Shown here piece by piece: positions 10,845-19,438 of a stretch of DNA of 64,000 bases (its first letter is position 1; each line of letters opens with the position of its first letter). A program made the translations under genes and the position numbers. The notes under the pieces are model-generated. The model made no database searches. It was not told where the DNA came from and saw nothing but the letters and a program-made list of their open reading frames with translations. The stretch comes from Streptococcus cuniculipharyngis (lineage in GTDB: Bacteria; Bacillota; Bacilli; Lactobacillales; Streptococcaceae): NCBI RefSeq assembly GCF_007859195.1, contig NZ_VOHL01000003.1, positions 1 through 64,000 of the forward strand, given 5' to 3'.

Positions 10845-12102
10845 TATCTTCTCCTAAGTAGGCCGCATCTAAAAGCGTTTGGGGCAAGCGATCATCATAG
10901 TTGTCAATTTGGTCCAAGACACGAACCAAGGCCTTGGTCCTTGTTGTCATTAAGGTATCCAGGCTATTACTGGCTGTCCGCAGCTGCTTTTGGGTCTTGG
11001 CTAAGATGCCACCAAACTGATTAAACTCCGTCTTGACCTGACCTAGTATTTTACTAATATCTTGGGCATTCTTTTGGATATTGAGCGTTTTGAAGCCGAC
11101 AGAGAGTGAGTTGAGCAAGGCCGCTAGAGTGCTAGGACCTGCTACCAAGACCTGCTGTTCTCGCCGCAGACGATCAAAAAAGTCAGCCTGACGGACAATT
11201 TCAGCATAGAGGCTCTCTGTTGGTAAAAACATAATGGCAAACGGGGTAGTTGCAGGGGGATTGAGGTACTTGCTCTGAATGGCCTTGGCAAAGCCTTTAA
11301 CACTGGCCTGAAGACTCTTCCGGGCTTGTTCAATCGCTGGTTTATCCCCAAGCTCATAGGCTTCTTCCAAGCGGTAATAGTCCTCAAGGGGAAACTTGGC
11401 ATCAACGGGTAGGTAAACATAACCCTCCTCCCCTTGGGCCGGCAATTTAATCGCATATTCCACCCGGTCAGAGCTACCCGATACGGTCACATATTCTCGC
11501 TCATACTGTTGAGGACTGAGGATATCTTCGATAATCTGCCCCAGCTGCAATTCCCCTAGAATCCCCCTGGTCTTGCTGCCCGACAAGATTTTATTGAGGG
11601 TCCCAACATCACGGGCTACCGTCTGCATTTCACCTAGACCTTTATTGACACTTTCTAGCTGTCTCGAAACGGAATCAAAAGAGCTCTGCAAACGTAAATG
11701 AAGGGTTTTGTCCAGCTTTTCTTCTACCGTCTGCCGCATGGTCTCTAACTTGCTTTCGTTAGAGGCTTGCATGTCCTTGACGGCTTGGAACAACTGATTG
11801 TTGATGGCTTCCAAGCGACGATCTGACCAGTCACGATTTTGGGTCAGGTTGTGATTGAGCACTTGGTGAAGGTCAGAGAGTTGTTGGTTGAGGTCGGCCT
11901 GTAGGCGATTCATCTGACTCGCCAAATCCAATTGCTGATTTTTTCCCACCAATTCTAACTGATAGGTTAATTGATCTGACAAATTGTCAGCATGAGCCTC
12001 CAAAATCTGCTTTAAGTCTTGTTCAAGTTTGGCACTCTTCATAAAGAGCAGATAAAGGCCTACAAGTAGGGAAACTGTCAGGAAAAAAAGGGCAAGGGTC
12101 AT
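10816..12102 (-). CDS. rmuC: DNA recombination protein RmuC family
   Basis: 428 aa from ATG 12102. The frame is open to 12138, but AGGAG lies 5 nt before 12102 and nothing suitable precedes 12138; the chosen start also follows the thiN stop directly. One N-terminal membrane helix, a long coiled coil (about 25-170, rich in Gln/Leu/Asp), then the RmuC nuclease-like domain (about 180-390, with GILGELQLGQIIEDIL and VDAKFPLEDYYRL). RmuC limits inversion between short repeats in E. coli; its role in cocci is inferred. Confidence 0.92.
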   Translation of the reverse strand: MTLALFFLTVSLLVGLYLLFMKSAKLEQDLKQILEAHADNLSDQLTYQLELVGKNQQLDLASQMNRLQADLNQQLSDLHQVLNHNLTQNRDWSDRRLEAINNQLFQAVKDMQASNESKLETMRQTVEEKLDKTLHLRLQSSFDSVSRQLESVNKGLGEMQTVARDVGTLNKILSGSKTRGILGELQLGQIIEDILSPQQYEREYVTVSGSSDRVEYAIKLPAQGEEGYVYLPVDAKFPLEDYYRLEEAYELGDKPAIEQARKSLQASVKGFAKAIQSKYLNPPATTPFAIMFLPTESLYAEIVRQADFFDRLRREQQVLVAGPSTLAALLNSLSVGFKTLNIQKNAQDISKILGQVKTEFNQFGGILAKTQKQLRTASNSLDTLMTTRTKALVRVLDQIDNYDDRLPQTLLDAAYLGEDNDENKPNET

Positions 12103-12103
12103 G

Positions 12104-12736
12104 CTAGCTCCTATCTCTGCTTTGGATAATGACAGCATAGCCCGATGATAAGGTCAGGCTAATAGCTGACGCGGTAAATTCATTGCTGACATAGATTTTA
12201 CGCTGGAAATAATTTTGTGGTGTCAAGGGATATTTGGCTCCCTCAATGGTCAGTTGGCCCGCTGACTCAGCCAAAAAAGAAATATAGGTCATGCCCTCTT
12301 GGCGGGACAGGTGGTGCTGGCCAGCTAGGCAGTAACTAATATGATTTTGCTGATCCCGCAGGGTAATCTGACCGGCAAAGGGCATCAAGTCAGGATGACT
12401 GGGTAAAAAAACATTGGCCAAAGCATGGTCCAGGCGGCCACCCAAGGCTCCAAAAATGGTGACTTGGGCCTGAGGCCAACGATTGAACACCGTCAAGAGG
12501 GCTAACTCTGTATCGGTCTCATTTTTTTCAGCTTTGGCCCGAACTAGTTGCTTGGCTTGAGCTAAAATGAGCTGCCTTTCCTCCTCACTGACCGAATCAA
12601 AGTCACCAACAGCTAGATCCAATGGCAAACCAGCTTGCAGGAGGGCCAAGCACCCACGATCCACTCCCACAAAACCATCAAATCCCCTGCTAAAGTAAGA
12701 CAGGTCTCCTCCCAAAAAGAGGGCTATTTTAGGCAT
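12104..12736 (-). CDS. thiN: Thiamine pyrophosphokinase
   Basis: 210 aa. Converts thiamine to thiamine diphosphate with ATP. The catalytic N-terminal domain has GVDRGCLALL and LAVGDFDSVSEEE, typical of the family; the C-terminal beta domain binds thiamine. Its start overlaps the rpe stop by 8 nt, and rmuC starts 1 nt after its stop, so rpe-thiN-rmuC-yhaM are translationally packed. Confidence 0.93.
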   Translation of the reverse strand: MPKIALFLGGDLSYFSRGFDGFVGVDRGCLALLQAGLPLDLAVGDFDSVSEEERQLILAQAKQLVRAKAEKNETDTELALLTVFNRWPQAQVTIFGALGGRLDHALANVFLPSHPDLMPFAGQITLRDQQNHISYCLAGQHHLSRQEGMTYISFLAESAGQLTIEGAKYPLTPQNYFQRKIYVSNEFTASAISLTLSSGYAVIIQSRDRS

Positions 12737-13391
12737 TTAACACCTCTGTCAGACGAGCGACATTTGCCGCTAAATCCCCTTTAAAAAGGTAAGAGCCGGC
12801 AACAAAAACGTTGGCTCCTGCCTGTTGGGCTAGTTTGATGGTGGTGTCATCAATACCCCCATCAACCTCAATGTCAAAGGCCAATCCTCGCTCCTGGCGT
12901 AAGGTGACCAAATCTTGCACCTTGGTCAAGGTTGAGGGAATAAAGGCCTGACCGCCAAAACCTGGATTTACGGTCATGATTAGCACCTGATCAACCAAGT
13001 CCAAAACAGGTTCCAAGGCCGTTAGGGGCGTTCCTGGGTTGATGACCACACCAGCTTTCATCCCCGCCGCCCTGATTTTTTGCAAGGCTCCGTGAATATG
13101 GGGGGTGCTTTCAGTATGAATGGTCATAATATCTGCGCCTGCCTGAGCCAGGGCATCAATATAACGCTCGGGATTAACCACCATGAGGTGGCAGTCAAAG
13201 ACGAGTTTACTATGTTTGCGCATGCTCGCCACCACATCCGCACCAAAGCTGATGTTAGGTACAAATTGACCGTCCATCAGGTCAATATGGACATAGTCAA
13301 CACCGGTCTCTTCAATACGTTTTAATTCACTGGCAAAATTTGCATAGTCCGCCGCCAAAATAGATGGGGCAAGTTTGGTTACTAGGGTCAT
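12729..13391 (-). CDS. rpe: Ribulose-phosphate 3-epimerase
   Basis: 220 aa TIM-barrel enzyme interconverting ribulose-5-P and xylulose-5-P in the pentose phosphate pathway. Family motifs LAPSILAADY (7-16), VHIDLMDGQFVPN (34-46) and VNPGFGGQ are intact, including the catalytic Asp residues. GAGG precedes the ATG. It follows rsgA by 46 nt. Confidence 0.96.
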   Translation of the reverse strand: MTLVTKLAPSILAADYANFASELKRIEETGVDYVHIDLMDGQFVPNISFGADVVASMRKHSKLVFDCHLMVVNPERYIDALAQAGADIMTIHTESTPHIHGALQKIRAAGMKAGVVINPGTPLTALEPVLDLVDQVLIMTVNPGFGGQAFIPSTLTKVQDLVTLRQERGLAFDIEVDGGIDDTTIKLAQQAGANVFVAGSYLFKGDLAANVARLTEVLNA

Positions 13392-13437
13392 ATTTTCCTC
13401 TTTCTAAGGTCCGGAGCCCGGATAAGAACACGTGGGC

Positions 13438-14310
13438 TTATTTTTTCTTTGATACTTTCTTATAGGTTTCCCTACGGTTTTCAATTTCGCTCAATAATTG
13501 CAAATAGTTATCATAACGTTGGTGCCAGATTTCCCCTGTCTCCACTGCCTGTTTAACGGCGCAGGCAGGCTCATGTGTGTGGGTACAGGTTCTAAATTTA
13601 CAGGCCAAACTGACTTGGGCCAATTCTGGAAAGGCCTGATTCAACTCCTCACTAGTCGTCACCTCATAGTCTAGGGCACTAAAACCGGGGGTATCGGCAA
13701 TCAAGCCCTGATTAACGTGGAAGAGACTAACCGCCCGAGTCGTGTGTTTCCCACGCCCCAAACTCTCAGATATCTCTCCCGTTTCTAATTGTAATTCAGG
13801 CGCTAGCTTGTTGAGCAGGGTGGATTTCCCAACCCCTGTCTGCCCCATAAAGACCGTTACTTGATGGGAGAGATGGGGTAATAAATCCTCATAAGATAAG
13901 ATAAACTCATAGCCTATCTGACGGTAGCGTTCAGCAATTTCCCTCATCTCCCCCTGGTCGGTCAAAAGATCTAGCTTGGAAATGTAGACTAGAGGTTTAA
14001 TTTTTTTATAGGCCAAGAGAACCAAAAAACGGTCCAGAAGATTGGCATTAAAATCTGGCTCCTTGGCACTCATCACAACAACTGCCTGGTCAATGTTCAC
14101 AATGGGGGGACGTACTAGCGCATTATGACGTTCCTTGATTGCTAGAATGTAGCCCTCGGAATGTTCTGGAGCCGAAAACTCCACCCAGTCGCCGACATAA
14201 GGGGTTTGCCCCTTTTGACGAAAATTACCACGCGCCCGTGTTTGATACAAGTGTCCTTGATATTCCACATAGTAAAAACCTGCCAAGGCCTTAACAATTC
14301 TTCCTTGCAA
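13438..14310 (-). CDS. rsgA: Ribosome small-subunit-dependent GTPase RsgA
   Basis: 290 aa with a TTG start preceded by AAGGAGAG at 5-nt spacing; family members begin MQGKI, as here ([16 protein letters not shown]). OB-fold (about 1-65), circularly permuted GTPase (G4-like region SKLDLL, then [14 protein letters not shown], then [11 protein letters not shown]), and a C-terminal zinc motif ([14 protein letters not shown]). RsgA checks 30S maturation together with factors such as the KsgA encoded nearby. Confidence 0.96.
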   Translation of the reverse strand: MQGRIVKALAGFYYVEYQGHLYQTRARGNFRQKGQTPYVGDWVEFSAPEHSEGYILAIKERHNALVRPPIVNIDQAVVVMSAKEPDFNANLLDRFLVLLAYKKIKPLVYISKLDLLTDQGEMREIAERYRQIGYEFILSYEDLLPHLSHQVTVFMGQTGVGKSTLLNKLAPELQLETGEISESLGRGKHTTRAVSLFHVNQGLIADTPGFSALDYEVTTSEELNQAFPELAQVSLACKFRTCTHTHEPACAVKQAVETGEIWHQRYDNYLQLLSEIENRRETYKKVSKKK

Positions 14311-14339
14311 CTGCTCTCCTTCTTGTTTTCTTTTTTTCT

Positions 14340-14367
14340 ATTATACCAAAAAAAACAAACTTGTCCT
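14340..14367 (-). promoter_or_regulatory. Promoter of rsgA
   Basis: Extended -10 TGGTATAAT (TATAAT 14345-14340), a T-rich spacer, and AGGACA as a 4/6 match to -35 about 16 nt upstream. Likely start of the rsgA-rpe-thiN-rmuC-yhaM unit. Confidence 0.65.
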
Positions 14368-14416
14368 ATTAGAGAGGAAAACTTTTGACATCGCTTTCTG
14401 AACAGAAGATAGACGC

Positions 14417-14441
14417 AAAAAAAGAGAACCGAAGTTCTCTT
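14417..14441 (-). terminator. Terminator of comS (UUCG tetraloop)
   Basis: Stem AAGAGAAC / GTTCTCTT closed by TTCG, followed on the minus strand by seven T. The hairpin begins at the comS stop codon, so it terminates the comS transcript before rsgA. Confidence 0.92.
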
Positions 14442-14499
14442 AGCCATTAATAATGAGCCACAGTAATAGAAATAGTTGGAGTAACAGTTGTTTTTTCAT
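14440..14499 (-). CDS. comS: ComS: small competence pheromone precursor (predicted)
   Basis: A 19-codon reading frame, MKKQLLLQLFLLLWLIING, directly downstream of comR, in the position comS always holds. It has two lysines and a hydrophobic body like known ComS precursors, which are exported and cut to a C-terminal 7-9 residue pheromone (XIP) that is taken up by Ami/Opp and binds ComR. GAAAGGAT lies 9 nt before the ATG (an adjacent GTG at 14502 is an alternative). The promoter carries a ComR box and a clean terminator follows. The C-terminus has a single Trp and lacks both the Trp-Trp pattern of mutans/pyogenes-type XIPs and the sequence of salivarius-type XIPs. The mature form cannot be fixed from sequence; a heptamer LWLIING-like end is only a guess. 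Confidence 0.85.
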   Translation of the reverse strand: MKKQLLLQLFLLLWLIING

Positions 14500-14533
14500 C
14501 ACGACTATCCTTTCTCTTTGTTATTACATGACT

Positions 14534-14577
14534 ATTGTAATACAAGATTGAAAGAAAGAACAGGACATGGATGTCAC
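14534..14577 (-). promoter_or_regulatory. ComR-controlled comS promoter (ECom box)
   Basis: Perfect inverted repeat GACAT-CC-ATGTC (14575-14564) starting 8 nt after the comR stop, then a T-rich stretch (TGTTCTTTCTTTC) and TACAAT as -10 (14539-14534). This matches the ComR box architecture of streptococcal comS and comX promoters: palindrome, T-tract, -10 about 24 nt away, no -35. Confidence 0.9.
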
Positions 14578-14582
14578 CCTAC

Positions 14583-15485
14583 TTAATCGGTGGCCAAATC
14601 TTTTGCGATTTCCTGAGCTAAATTCGTCAAAAAAACCTGATCGCCAATATCCTGGGCCAACAAAGTAGCCATGTCATAGATTTGTTTGGCCTTCGTCTTA
14701 TCCTTTAGATGATAAACGTAATATTTGGCCCTAAAGACAAGGGTTACTGGTCGATAAACTTGCTGCAAAGTTTGCTGGATAATGTCATCCATCCGGTCAA
14801 CCGCAATGAGCATCCAGTCATAGTCTTGGCTGGCAAGATAGGCCCCGGCAATTGTACTCAGGGCACCCAATAGGCCAACATTGTAGAATTCATGCCCTTG
14901 TATGGCTTGCTTTAGGACCTTATCCAAGCAAACCTTTAGGTTGTGAGGGGGCTTGACGTTCCCTTGACATTGCAAGGCGTAGTATTTTATCAACAGGAGG
15001 TCATTTAAACTATAAACATCCTTGATTAACACTTGACTCAAATAATCAGCAAACAAAAGGTCTGCCATGTCGCCCCGAGGCTCCACTTGCCAGTCCAACA
15101 AGCGTTCAATTAGGTCCAAGGTTAACAGTTCTTCCTCCGGCAAGAGGTCAAAATATGCCTGGTAGATTTCCGCAATGAGTTGGTTTTTTTCAGAAATCCG
15201 CTCAGCATCCCCATAGGAACTGCTCTTGAACAGGAGGTATTTTTTCTCAAAATAACTTTCTGGAATCTGAATATTATTTTCACCCAAGATATCTGTCACC
15301 TGAAGTCCCAGTGTTGCTGCAATATATTCAAGTTTGACTAAGGTTGGTAGGGATTTGCCCTGTTCAATCCTCATCAACTGTCTCACGGTCAACTCCGTTT
15401 CCATCCCACAAAATTGTTCTCGTGTGAGGCCACGGCGTTCCCGCTCTTGACGAATTTTTTGACCTATTAGCCTTTTTTTATCCAT
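14583..15485 (-). CDS. comR: ComR: Rgg/RNPP-type competence regulator
   Basis: 300 aa. N-terminal XRE-type helix-turn-helix (about 5-65: IGQKIRQERERRGLTREQFC, then ELTVRQLMRIEQGKSLPTL), followed by an all-helical TPR-like peptide-binding domain. The pattern of HTH, IPESYFEKK near 75 and LLPEEELLTLDLIERLL near 115 is that of ComR from S. mutans and relatives. Bound by the ComS-derived peptide, ComR activates comS and the sigma factor gene comX (not in this window). GGAGGGGAAGT precedes the ATG. Its promoter lies about 280 nt upstream and overlaps a cre site. Confidence 0.92.
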   Translation of the reverse strand: MDKKRLIGQKIRQERERRGLTREQFCGMETELTVRQLMRIEQGKSLPTLVKLEYIAATLGLQVTDILGENNIQIPESYFEKKYLLFKSSSYGDAERISEKNQLIAEIYQAYFDLLPEEELLTLDLIERLLDWQVEPRGDMADLLFADYLSQVLIKDVYSLNDLLLIKYYALQCQGNVKPPHNLKVCLDKVLKQAIQGHEFYNVGLLGALSTIAGAYLASQDYDWMLIAVDRMDDIIQQTLQQVYRPVTLVFRAKYYVYHLKDKTKAKQIYDMATLLAQDIGDQVFLTNLAQEIAKDLATD

Positions 15486-15538
15486 ACTTCCCCTCCTAAA
15501 TTTATCGATTTCCCAAGATGATAGCTGACATCATGCGT

Positions 15539-15692
15539 CTAGTTCTCAAACACCTCACCTGATGACACGTCACCCCTAACCGTCTTGGGCAAGAAGACTT
15601 TCAACATCATGCGCGCGTTTTCTTTGATTAACTGTAGCATCTTGACCTCGCCTATCATCAACAGACGCTAGGAACACGTCAAGCATTTCCAT
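15539..15692 (-). other. comR leader with two overlapping small reading frames (38 and 39 codons)
   Basis: In the long comR leader the minus strand holds ATG-15692 to TAG-15576 (38 aa, beginning MEMLDVFLASVDDRRGQD) and, in another frame, ATG-15658 to TAG-15539 (39 aa, ending LPKTVRGDVSSGEVFEN). Neither has a convincing ribosome site. They may be chance frames in a structured leader, or traces of an older gene or repeat. A small hairpin AGGCTT-AGC-AAGCCT lies at about 15706-15720. I do not recognise either product. Confidence 0.3.
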
Positions 15693-15765
15693 ACCTACTT
15701 TGTTAAGGCTTGCTAAGCCTCAACAACTATCAACTCATTATCACCAACCTAACTGATTTACTGTC

Positions 15766-15802
15766 ATTATAACATATTTGCATTTTTTGGAAAACGCTAA
15801 CA
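15766..15802 (-). promoter_or_regulatory. comR promoter with overlapping cre site
   Basis: Extended -10 TGTTATAAT (TATAAT 15771-15766), 17-nt spacer, weak -35 TTTTCC (15794-15789). The -35 lies inside TGTTAGCGTTTTCC (15802-15789), which matches the CcpA cre consensus at 13 of 14 positions. Binding there would block RNA polymerase, so carbon-source repression of comR is predicted. Confidence 0.65.
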
Positions 15803-16023
15803 ACTTCGATTCCTTTATTTTTTATCATTAGGGCTTATTAATGTTTGATATTTAAAACAAATAGAGGGGGATTTCTTGATTTTTAAGGATAATATCTGCT
15901 TATCTGTGATTAAGTAGGCTATGGAAGCTTTATTCGTGTCTTAGCAGATGATCAGCCGAATAGACCGGCTGAGTGCTCGCCAACTTTATGACAGGTAAGA
16001 GAAACACTCTAGCGCCAGGACAA
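15803..16023. other. Intergenic stretch without a recognised gene
   Basis: AT-rich region between the comR promoter and the ksgA terminator. The only structure seen is a small hairpin CAGCCG / CGGCTG at about 15953-15971. No reading frame of useful length. Confidence 0.5.
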
Positions 16024-16048
16024 AAGGAAAAAGCCCTTAACAGGGCTT
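16024..16048 (-). terminator. Terminator of ksgA
   Basis: Stem AAGCCC / GGGCTT (16031-16048) followed by TTTTCC on the minus strand, 3 nt after the ksgA stop. Confidence 0.8.
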
Positions 16049-16051
16049 GGT

Positions 16052-16933
16052 TTAATCCTTTACGGTTAACTCCATCAAGAGGCTATCTGACAAGCTGGCA
16101 AAGTCCTCAATAGACAGGGCCTCACCACGCAAGTTAGGAGCTAGATTGGCCACTTGGAGAGCTTGCTCCAGCTGGGCCTTGATGTCATCTGACTTGCCAA
16201 AATGGTTAGTCAGGTTATTCCAAAGGGTTTTACGCCGATGGACAAAGGAGGCCTTGGCCACACGGAAGAAAAAATCTTCATCCTTGACCGTCACCAAGGG
16301 CTGGTCACGACGGACCATTTTGAGGATGGCCGAGTCCACATTGGGGGCCGGCACAAAAACTGTCCGTGGCACGATAAAGGCCACCTTGGCAGTCATGTAG
16401 TACTGGACAGCGATGGACAGGCTGCCGTAAGCCTTGGTTTTAGGCTGGGCAGAAATCCGGTCAGCCACTTCCTTTTGCATCATGACGACAAACTCGCTGA
16501 AAGGGATTTTACTCTCAATCAGGTGCATGAGAATGGGCGTTGTAATATAGTATGGTAGATTAGCCACCACCTTGATCGGTAGGTCAGGATTTTTGAAGGC
16601 CTTGATCCGCTCTTGCAAATCCGCCTGCAAAATATCCTCATTAACCACGGTCACATTATCAACATGTCCCAAGGTGTCCGCCAAAATCGGAATCAGGCGG
16701 TCGTCAATCTCAAAGGCCATGACCTCGGCTGCATGTTCAGCCAAGAACTCGGTCAAAGCCCCAATCCCAGGACCAATCTCAATGACATTGACTTGTTTGT
16801 CAATCTCTGCTGTGTCAACAATTTTTTGTAAAATATTAGTATCGGTCAGGAAATTCTGACCGAAAGATTTCTTAAAGGTAAACCCATGACGGTCCAAAAC
16901 CGCCTTGGTCACACGATAATCTGCGATTTTCAT
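16052..16933 (-). CDS. ksgA: 16S rRNA dimethyladenosine transferase
   Basis: 293 aa. Dimethylates A1518 and A1519 of 16S rRNA in a late 30S maturation step, using SAM. Seen: [10 protein letters not shown] (N-terminal family motif), SAM site [15 protein letters not shown] (about 50-64), and the catalytic [11 protein letters not shown] (about 125-135). It follows rnmV by 2 nt, the standard streptococcal tatD-rnmV-ksgA cluster. Loss of KsgA gives kasugamycin resistance in other bacteria. Confidence 0.97.
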   Translation of the reverse strand: MKIADYRVTKAVLDRHGFTFKKSFGQNFLTDTNILQKIVDTAEIDKQVNVIEIGPGIGALTEFLAEHAAEVMAFEIDDRLIPILADTLGHVDNVTVVNEDILQADLQERIKAFKNPDLPIKVVANLPYYITTPILMHLIESKIPFSEFVVMMQKEVADRISAQPKTKAYGSLSIAVQYYMTAKVAFIVPRTVFVPAPNVDSAILKMVRRDQPLVTVKDEDFFFRVAKASFVHRRKTLWNNLTNHFGKSDDIKAQLEQALQVANLAPNLRGEALSIEDFASLSDSLLMELTVKD

Positions 16934-16935
16934 CT

Positions 16936-17505
16936 TTACTCCTTCTCGTAAGCTCCCAAAGCCTGCTCCACCTCAACTAAATCTATTCCGAAAAGGTTCA
17001 AACGTTTGAGCAGTTGTTTACCATTGCAGTAGCCAATGCGGAGCTTTTGGCCTAGGTATTCTCGTCGTTTGCGGCTATCAGCTCCCAAGACAAGCCCTAG
17101 TCTGACTAAATCAGCTTGGCGAATATCAGATGGTGCTCGGTCCTGAGAGGGACCACGCACACTAGCCAAGGCTTTTTCTAAATCAACAAAACTGGCATGT
17201 TCAACGCCCAAGGAACGTCCCTTGGTCTTAGAGCTTGGGACAGCTTCATGGGGATTAAGGAAGGCATGCTTGACAGTAGGTATGGCTTGACTAATCATTT
17301 TTCGAATCCGCTCGCCATTAAAGTCTGGGTCGGTCAGGACAATTACCCCCCGCAGATGATGCAGTCGCTCAATGCGCTCTAAATCAACCCGGTTGATAGC
17401 TGAACCTTGGGTTTCGTAGGTGTCGACCTCATAAAACCGTTTCAGATTGACGGTGTCGTCCTTGCCTTCAACCACAATCACTTCTGCAATCTTAATTTTT
17501 TCCAT
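16936..17505 (-). CDS. rnmV: Ribonuclease M5
   Basis: 189 aa. Toprim domain at the N-terminus ([14 protein letters not shown] at about 11-24, with the catalytic Glu, and [13 protein letters not shown] with the metal-binding Asp pair). RNase M5 matures the 5' and 3' ends of 5S rRNA in low-GC Gram-positives. The start overlaps the end of tatD by 14 nt, indicating coupled translation. Confidence 0.95.
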   Translation of the reverse strand: MEKIKIAEVIVVEGKDDTVNLKRFYEVDTYETQGSAINRVDLERIERLHHLRGVIVLTDPDFNGERIRKMISQAIPTVKHAFLNPHEAVPSSKTKGRSLGVEHASFVDLEKALASVRGPSQDRAPSDIRQADLVRLGLVLGADSRKRREYLGQKLRIGYCNGKQLLKRLNLFGIDLVEVEQALGAYEKE

Positions 17506-18289
17506 CTAACTGAAACACCTTCAACGCATTTTGGTAAGTTGCTGTTGCGACTTCATCAACCGTTAAGCCACGCAGCTCTGCGATTTTATCAACAACATAG
17601 CGGGTGTAGGCAGTGCGGTTTTCCCGACCTCGTTTAGGAACTGGTGCTAGGTAGGGGGCATCTGTTTCAACTAAAATCTTATCCAATGGCAGGTGTTGAG
17701 CTGATTCCTGAATGTCTACCGCTTTCTTAAAGGTCACAACACCGGAAAACGAAATCATCATGCCTAAATCAACAAATCGCTCTGCCATTGCCAAAGAGCC
17801 AGAATAAGAGTGCATAATCCCTCCGGCTGGTCCGACACCAACCTCCTTGATGATTTGGTAGGTATCCTCAAGGGCATCACGGGTATGGACAACAAAAGGT
17901 AGTCTCAACTCTTTAGCCAGTTCCATCTGACGCTGAAAGACACGCGCCTGCGTCTCCTTGTCAGCCGTCATCCAGTGATAATCTAAGCCAATCTCCCCCA
18001 GAGCGATAACCTTGGGGTGTTGGAGAGCATTGAGCAAATAGCTTTCCACGTCGTCATCATAAGTTCCAGCCTCAGTCGGATGCCAGCCAAGGGTTAGGTA
18101 AATCTCTGGGTATTGATCGGCCAGAGCCAAGGCCTTATCAATCGTTGGGCGGTCAAAACCAACCACATTGTGGCAGGTTACACCTAGCTCCTTGGCTAGG
18201 GCAAGTTCTTCTGCAACCCGACCGTCAAACTGCTCCACATTGAGGTGGGTATGGGTGTCAAAAATCTGTATCATATCTTGTTTGCTCAT
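17492..18289 (-). CDS. tatD: TatD-family metal-dependent hydrolase
   Basis: 265 aa TIM-barrel hydrolase. Metal ligands are visible: DTHTHLNVEQF near the start, GEIGLDYHW near 100, VVHTRDALEDT, IMHSYSG, and VETDAPYLAP near 205. TatD proteins have 3'-5' exonuclease / DNase activity. Start: ATG 18289 lies exactly 6 nt after an extended -10 (TGATATAAT), so its mRNA would be leaderless; an ATG at 18274 (MIQIFDTH) is the alternative and would give a 16-nt leader without a good ribosome site. First gene of tatD-rnmV-ksgA. Confidence 0.94.
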   Translation of the reverse strand: MSKQDMIQIFDTHTHLNVEQFDGRVAEELALAKELGVTCHNVVGFDRPTIDKALALADQYPEIYLTLGWHPTEAGTYDDDVESYLLNALQHPKVIALGEIGLDYHWMTADKETQARVFQRQMELAKELRLPFVVHTRDALEDTYQIIKEVGVGPAGGIMHSYSGSLAMAERFVDLGMMISFSGVVTFKKAVDIQESAQHLPLDKILVETDAPYLAPVPKRGRENRTAYTRYVVDKIAELRGLTVDEVATATYQNALKVFQLDGKN

Positions 18290-18295
18290 AAGTCT

Positions 18296-18304
18296 ATTAT
18301 ATCA
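18296..18304 (-). promoter_or_regulatory. Extended -10 promoter of tatD, leaderless type
   Basis: TGATATAAT on the minus strand (18304-18296), then AGACTT, then ATG 18289. The usual start point would fall on the A of the ATG. No -35 is evident. Confidence 0.7.
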
Positions 18305-18305
18305 T

Positions 18306-18339
18306 AAAGAAAAGATGAACAAGCTTATTCTCGTTCATC
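18306..18339 (-). terminator. Terminator of the capsule operon
   Basis: 10-bp stem GATGAACGAG / CTTGTTCATC (one G-U pair, 6-nt loop; 18339-18314) followed by TTTTCTTT on the minus strand. It ends the cps transcript just before the tatD promoter. Confidence 0.85.
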
Positions 18340-18383
18340 CTCCTGTCATCCATCTAAAACAGTGAGTAGCCACATCAAAGAGA

Positions 18384-19295
18384 CTATTTCTCCGCCGCTA
18401 CATATTCTACTGGTGGATTGAAAGTTAAGCCTGCAAGCAAGCCCTGCCAAACAATCTTGAATTTTTTGAAACGATAGCTTTTAGCCGCAAACAGAAGCAA
18501 GAAAGACAAGGCTATTTGCTTAAAGAAATAAACTGTTGCTGGCCAAAGGCCATCTTGTTTTTTGATATAGAAGCGGTTGCGTACGTTATAGAAATAGCGT
18601 CCCACACGGTCTGAATCTTCTTTGAGTAGCACACGCCAGGTAGTTCCTGCGTTGACTTGCATCTTGTGGGTAATTTGACTCGTCCCAACCAGATAGGCAG
18701 GCAAGTGTTTAGCAATCCGTAGGGAATACTCTGAATCATCTGCCCAGATAAAGAATTCTTTGATTGGCAGACCATATTCGATAACCACTTCTTTTTTAAT
18801 AAAGAAGGACACAAAGGTCGCCCGCTTAATCTTAACCAAGCTTGGATAACTTGGCAGTCCTGCATACCAGCCAGAATCTGCGACATCTTGCAAGTTCATG
18901 CGACAAGGAGCACCGTCGGTAAACTTGGCAAAACTACTCAAATAGCCAAACTTATTATCAAGGGCTTGGGCTGCCTTAACAAACTCCGTTAGGGTGTCAG
19001 GATGAGCAATGGTATCATCATCCATCAACCAAAAATAGTCATAATCACGAGAAGCACCTTCTTTAAGGGCAAAGTTGAAACCACCAGCTCCACCAAGGTT
19101 TTCACCCGTATTGATGTAGTCAATCTGGCCAGCTGCTAGGTAAGGGGCGAGTGCCTCTTCTGTGCCATCGGTACTTTTATTGTCAACAATTAAAATATCA
19201 CAATTAGTTTCCTGGGCCAACAAGGCATTCACACACTCCAATAAAAGCTCTTTTCTGTTGTAGGTAACAACTAGAGCCAACACATTATTTTTCAT
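18384..19295 (-). CDS. GT2 glycosyltransferase, probable galactofuranosyltransferase
   Basis: 303 aa, GT-A fold. The nucleotide-sugar site is seen as LALVVTYNRKELLLECV (about 5-21), NLGGAGGFN and the metal motif LMDDDT (about 90-95); further on is FIWADDSEYSLR, a WxDDxE pattern found in GlfT-type galactofuranosyltransferases. The C-terminal part is basic and hydrophobic, consistent with membrane association. The presence of glf in the same operon supports UDP-galactofuranose as donor; this is inference. Last gene of the cps operon, followed by its terminator. Confidence 0.8.
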   Translation of the reverse strand: MKNNVLALVVTYNRKELLLECVNALLAQETNCDILIVDNKSTDGTEEALAPYLAAGQIDYINTGENLGGAGGFNFALKEGASRDYDYFWLMDDDTIAHPDTLTEFVKAAQALDNKFGYLSSFAKFTDGAPCRMNLQDVADSGWYAGLPSYPSLVKIKRATFVSFFIKKEVVIEYGLPIKEFFIWADDSEYSLRIAKHLPAYLVGTSQITHKMQVNAGTTWRVLLKEDSDRVGRYFYNVRNRFYIKKQDGLWPATVYFFKQIALSFLLLFAAKSYRFKKFKIVWQGLLAGLTFNPPVEYVAAEK

Positions 19296-19438
19296 TATAT
19301 TCCTCTATTTTAATTTTTAATAACAAAGGATGCCACTGGGCAATTAATCCATCACGTCCAGGGAATCCTTGCCCTCAATGGGACTTTCTAGCCAATGCCT
19401 AGTCCAGTCAGGAGCTAGGTGTGCTTCTCTCAACAACA

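Noticed and set aside
14142..14447. 101-codon minus-strand frame between comS and rsgA
   Set aside because: Begins at the comS end, runs through its terminator and into rsgA in another frame; shadow.
15931..15938. SigX (CIN) box-like CACGAATA upstream of comR
   Set aside because: One mismatch to TACGAATA and not placed before any gene; a similar partial match near 43884 lies inside 6S RNA.
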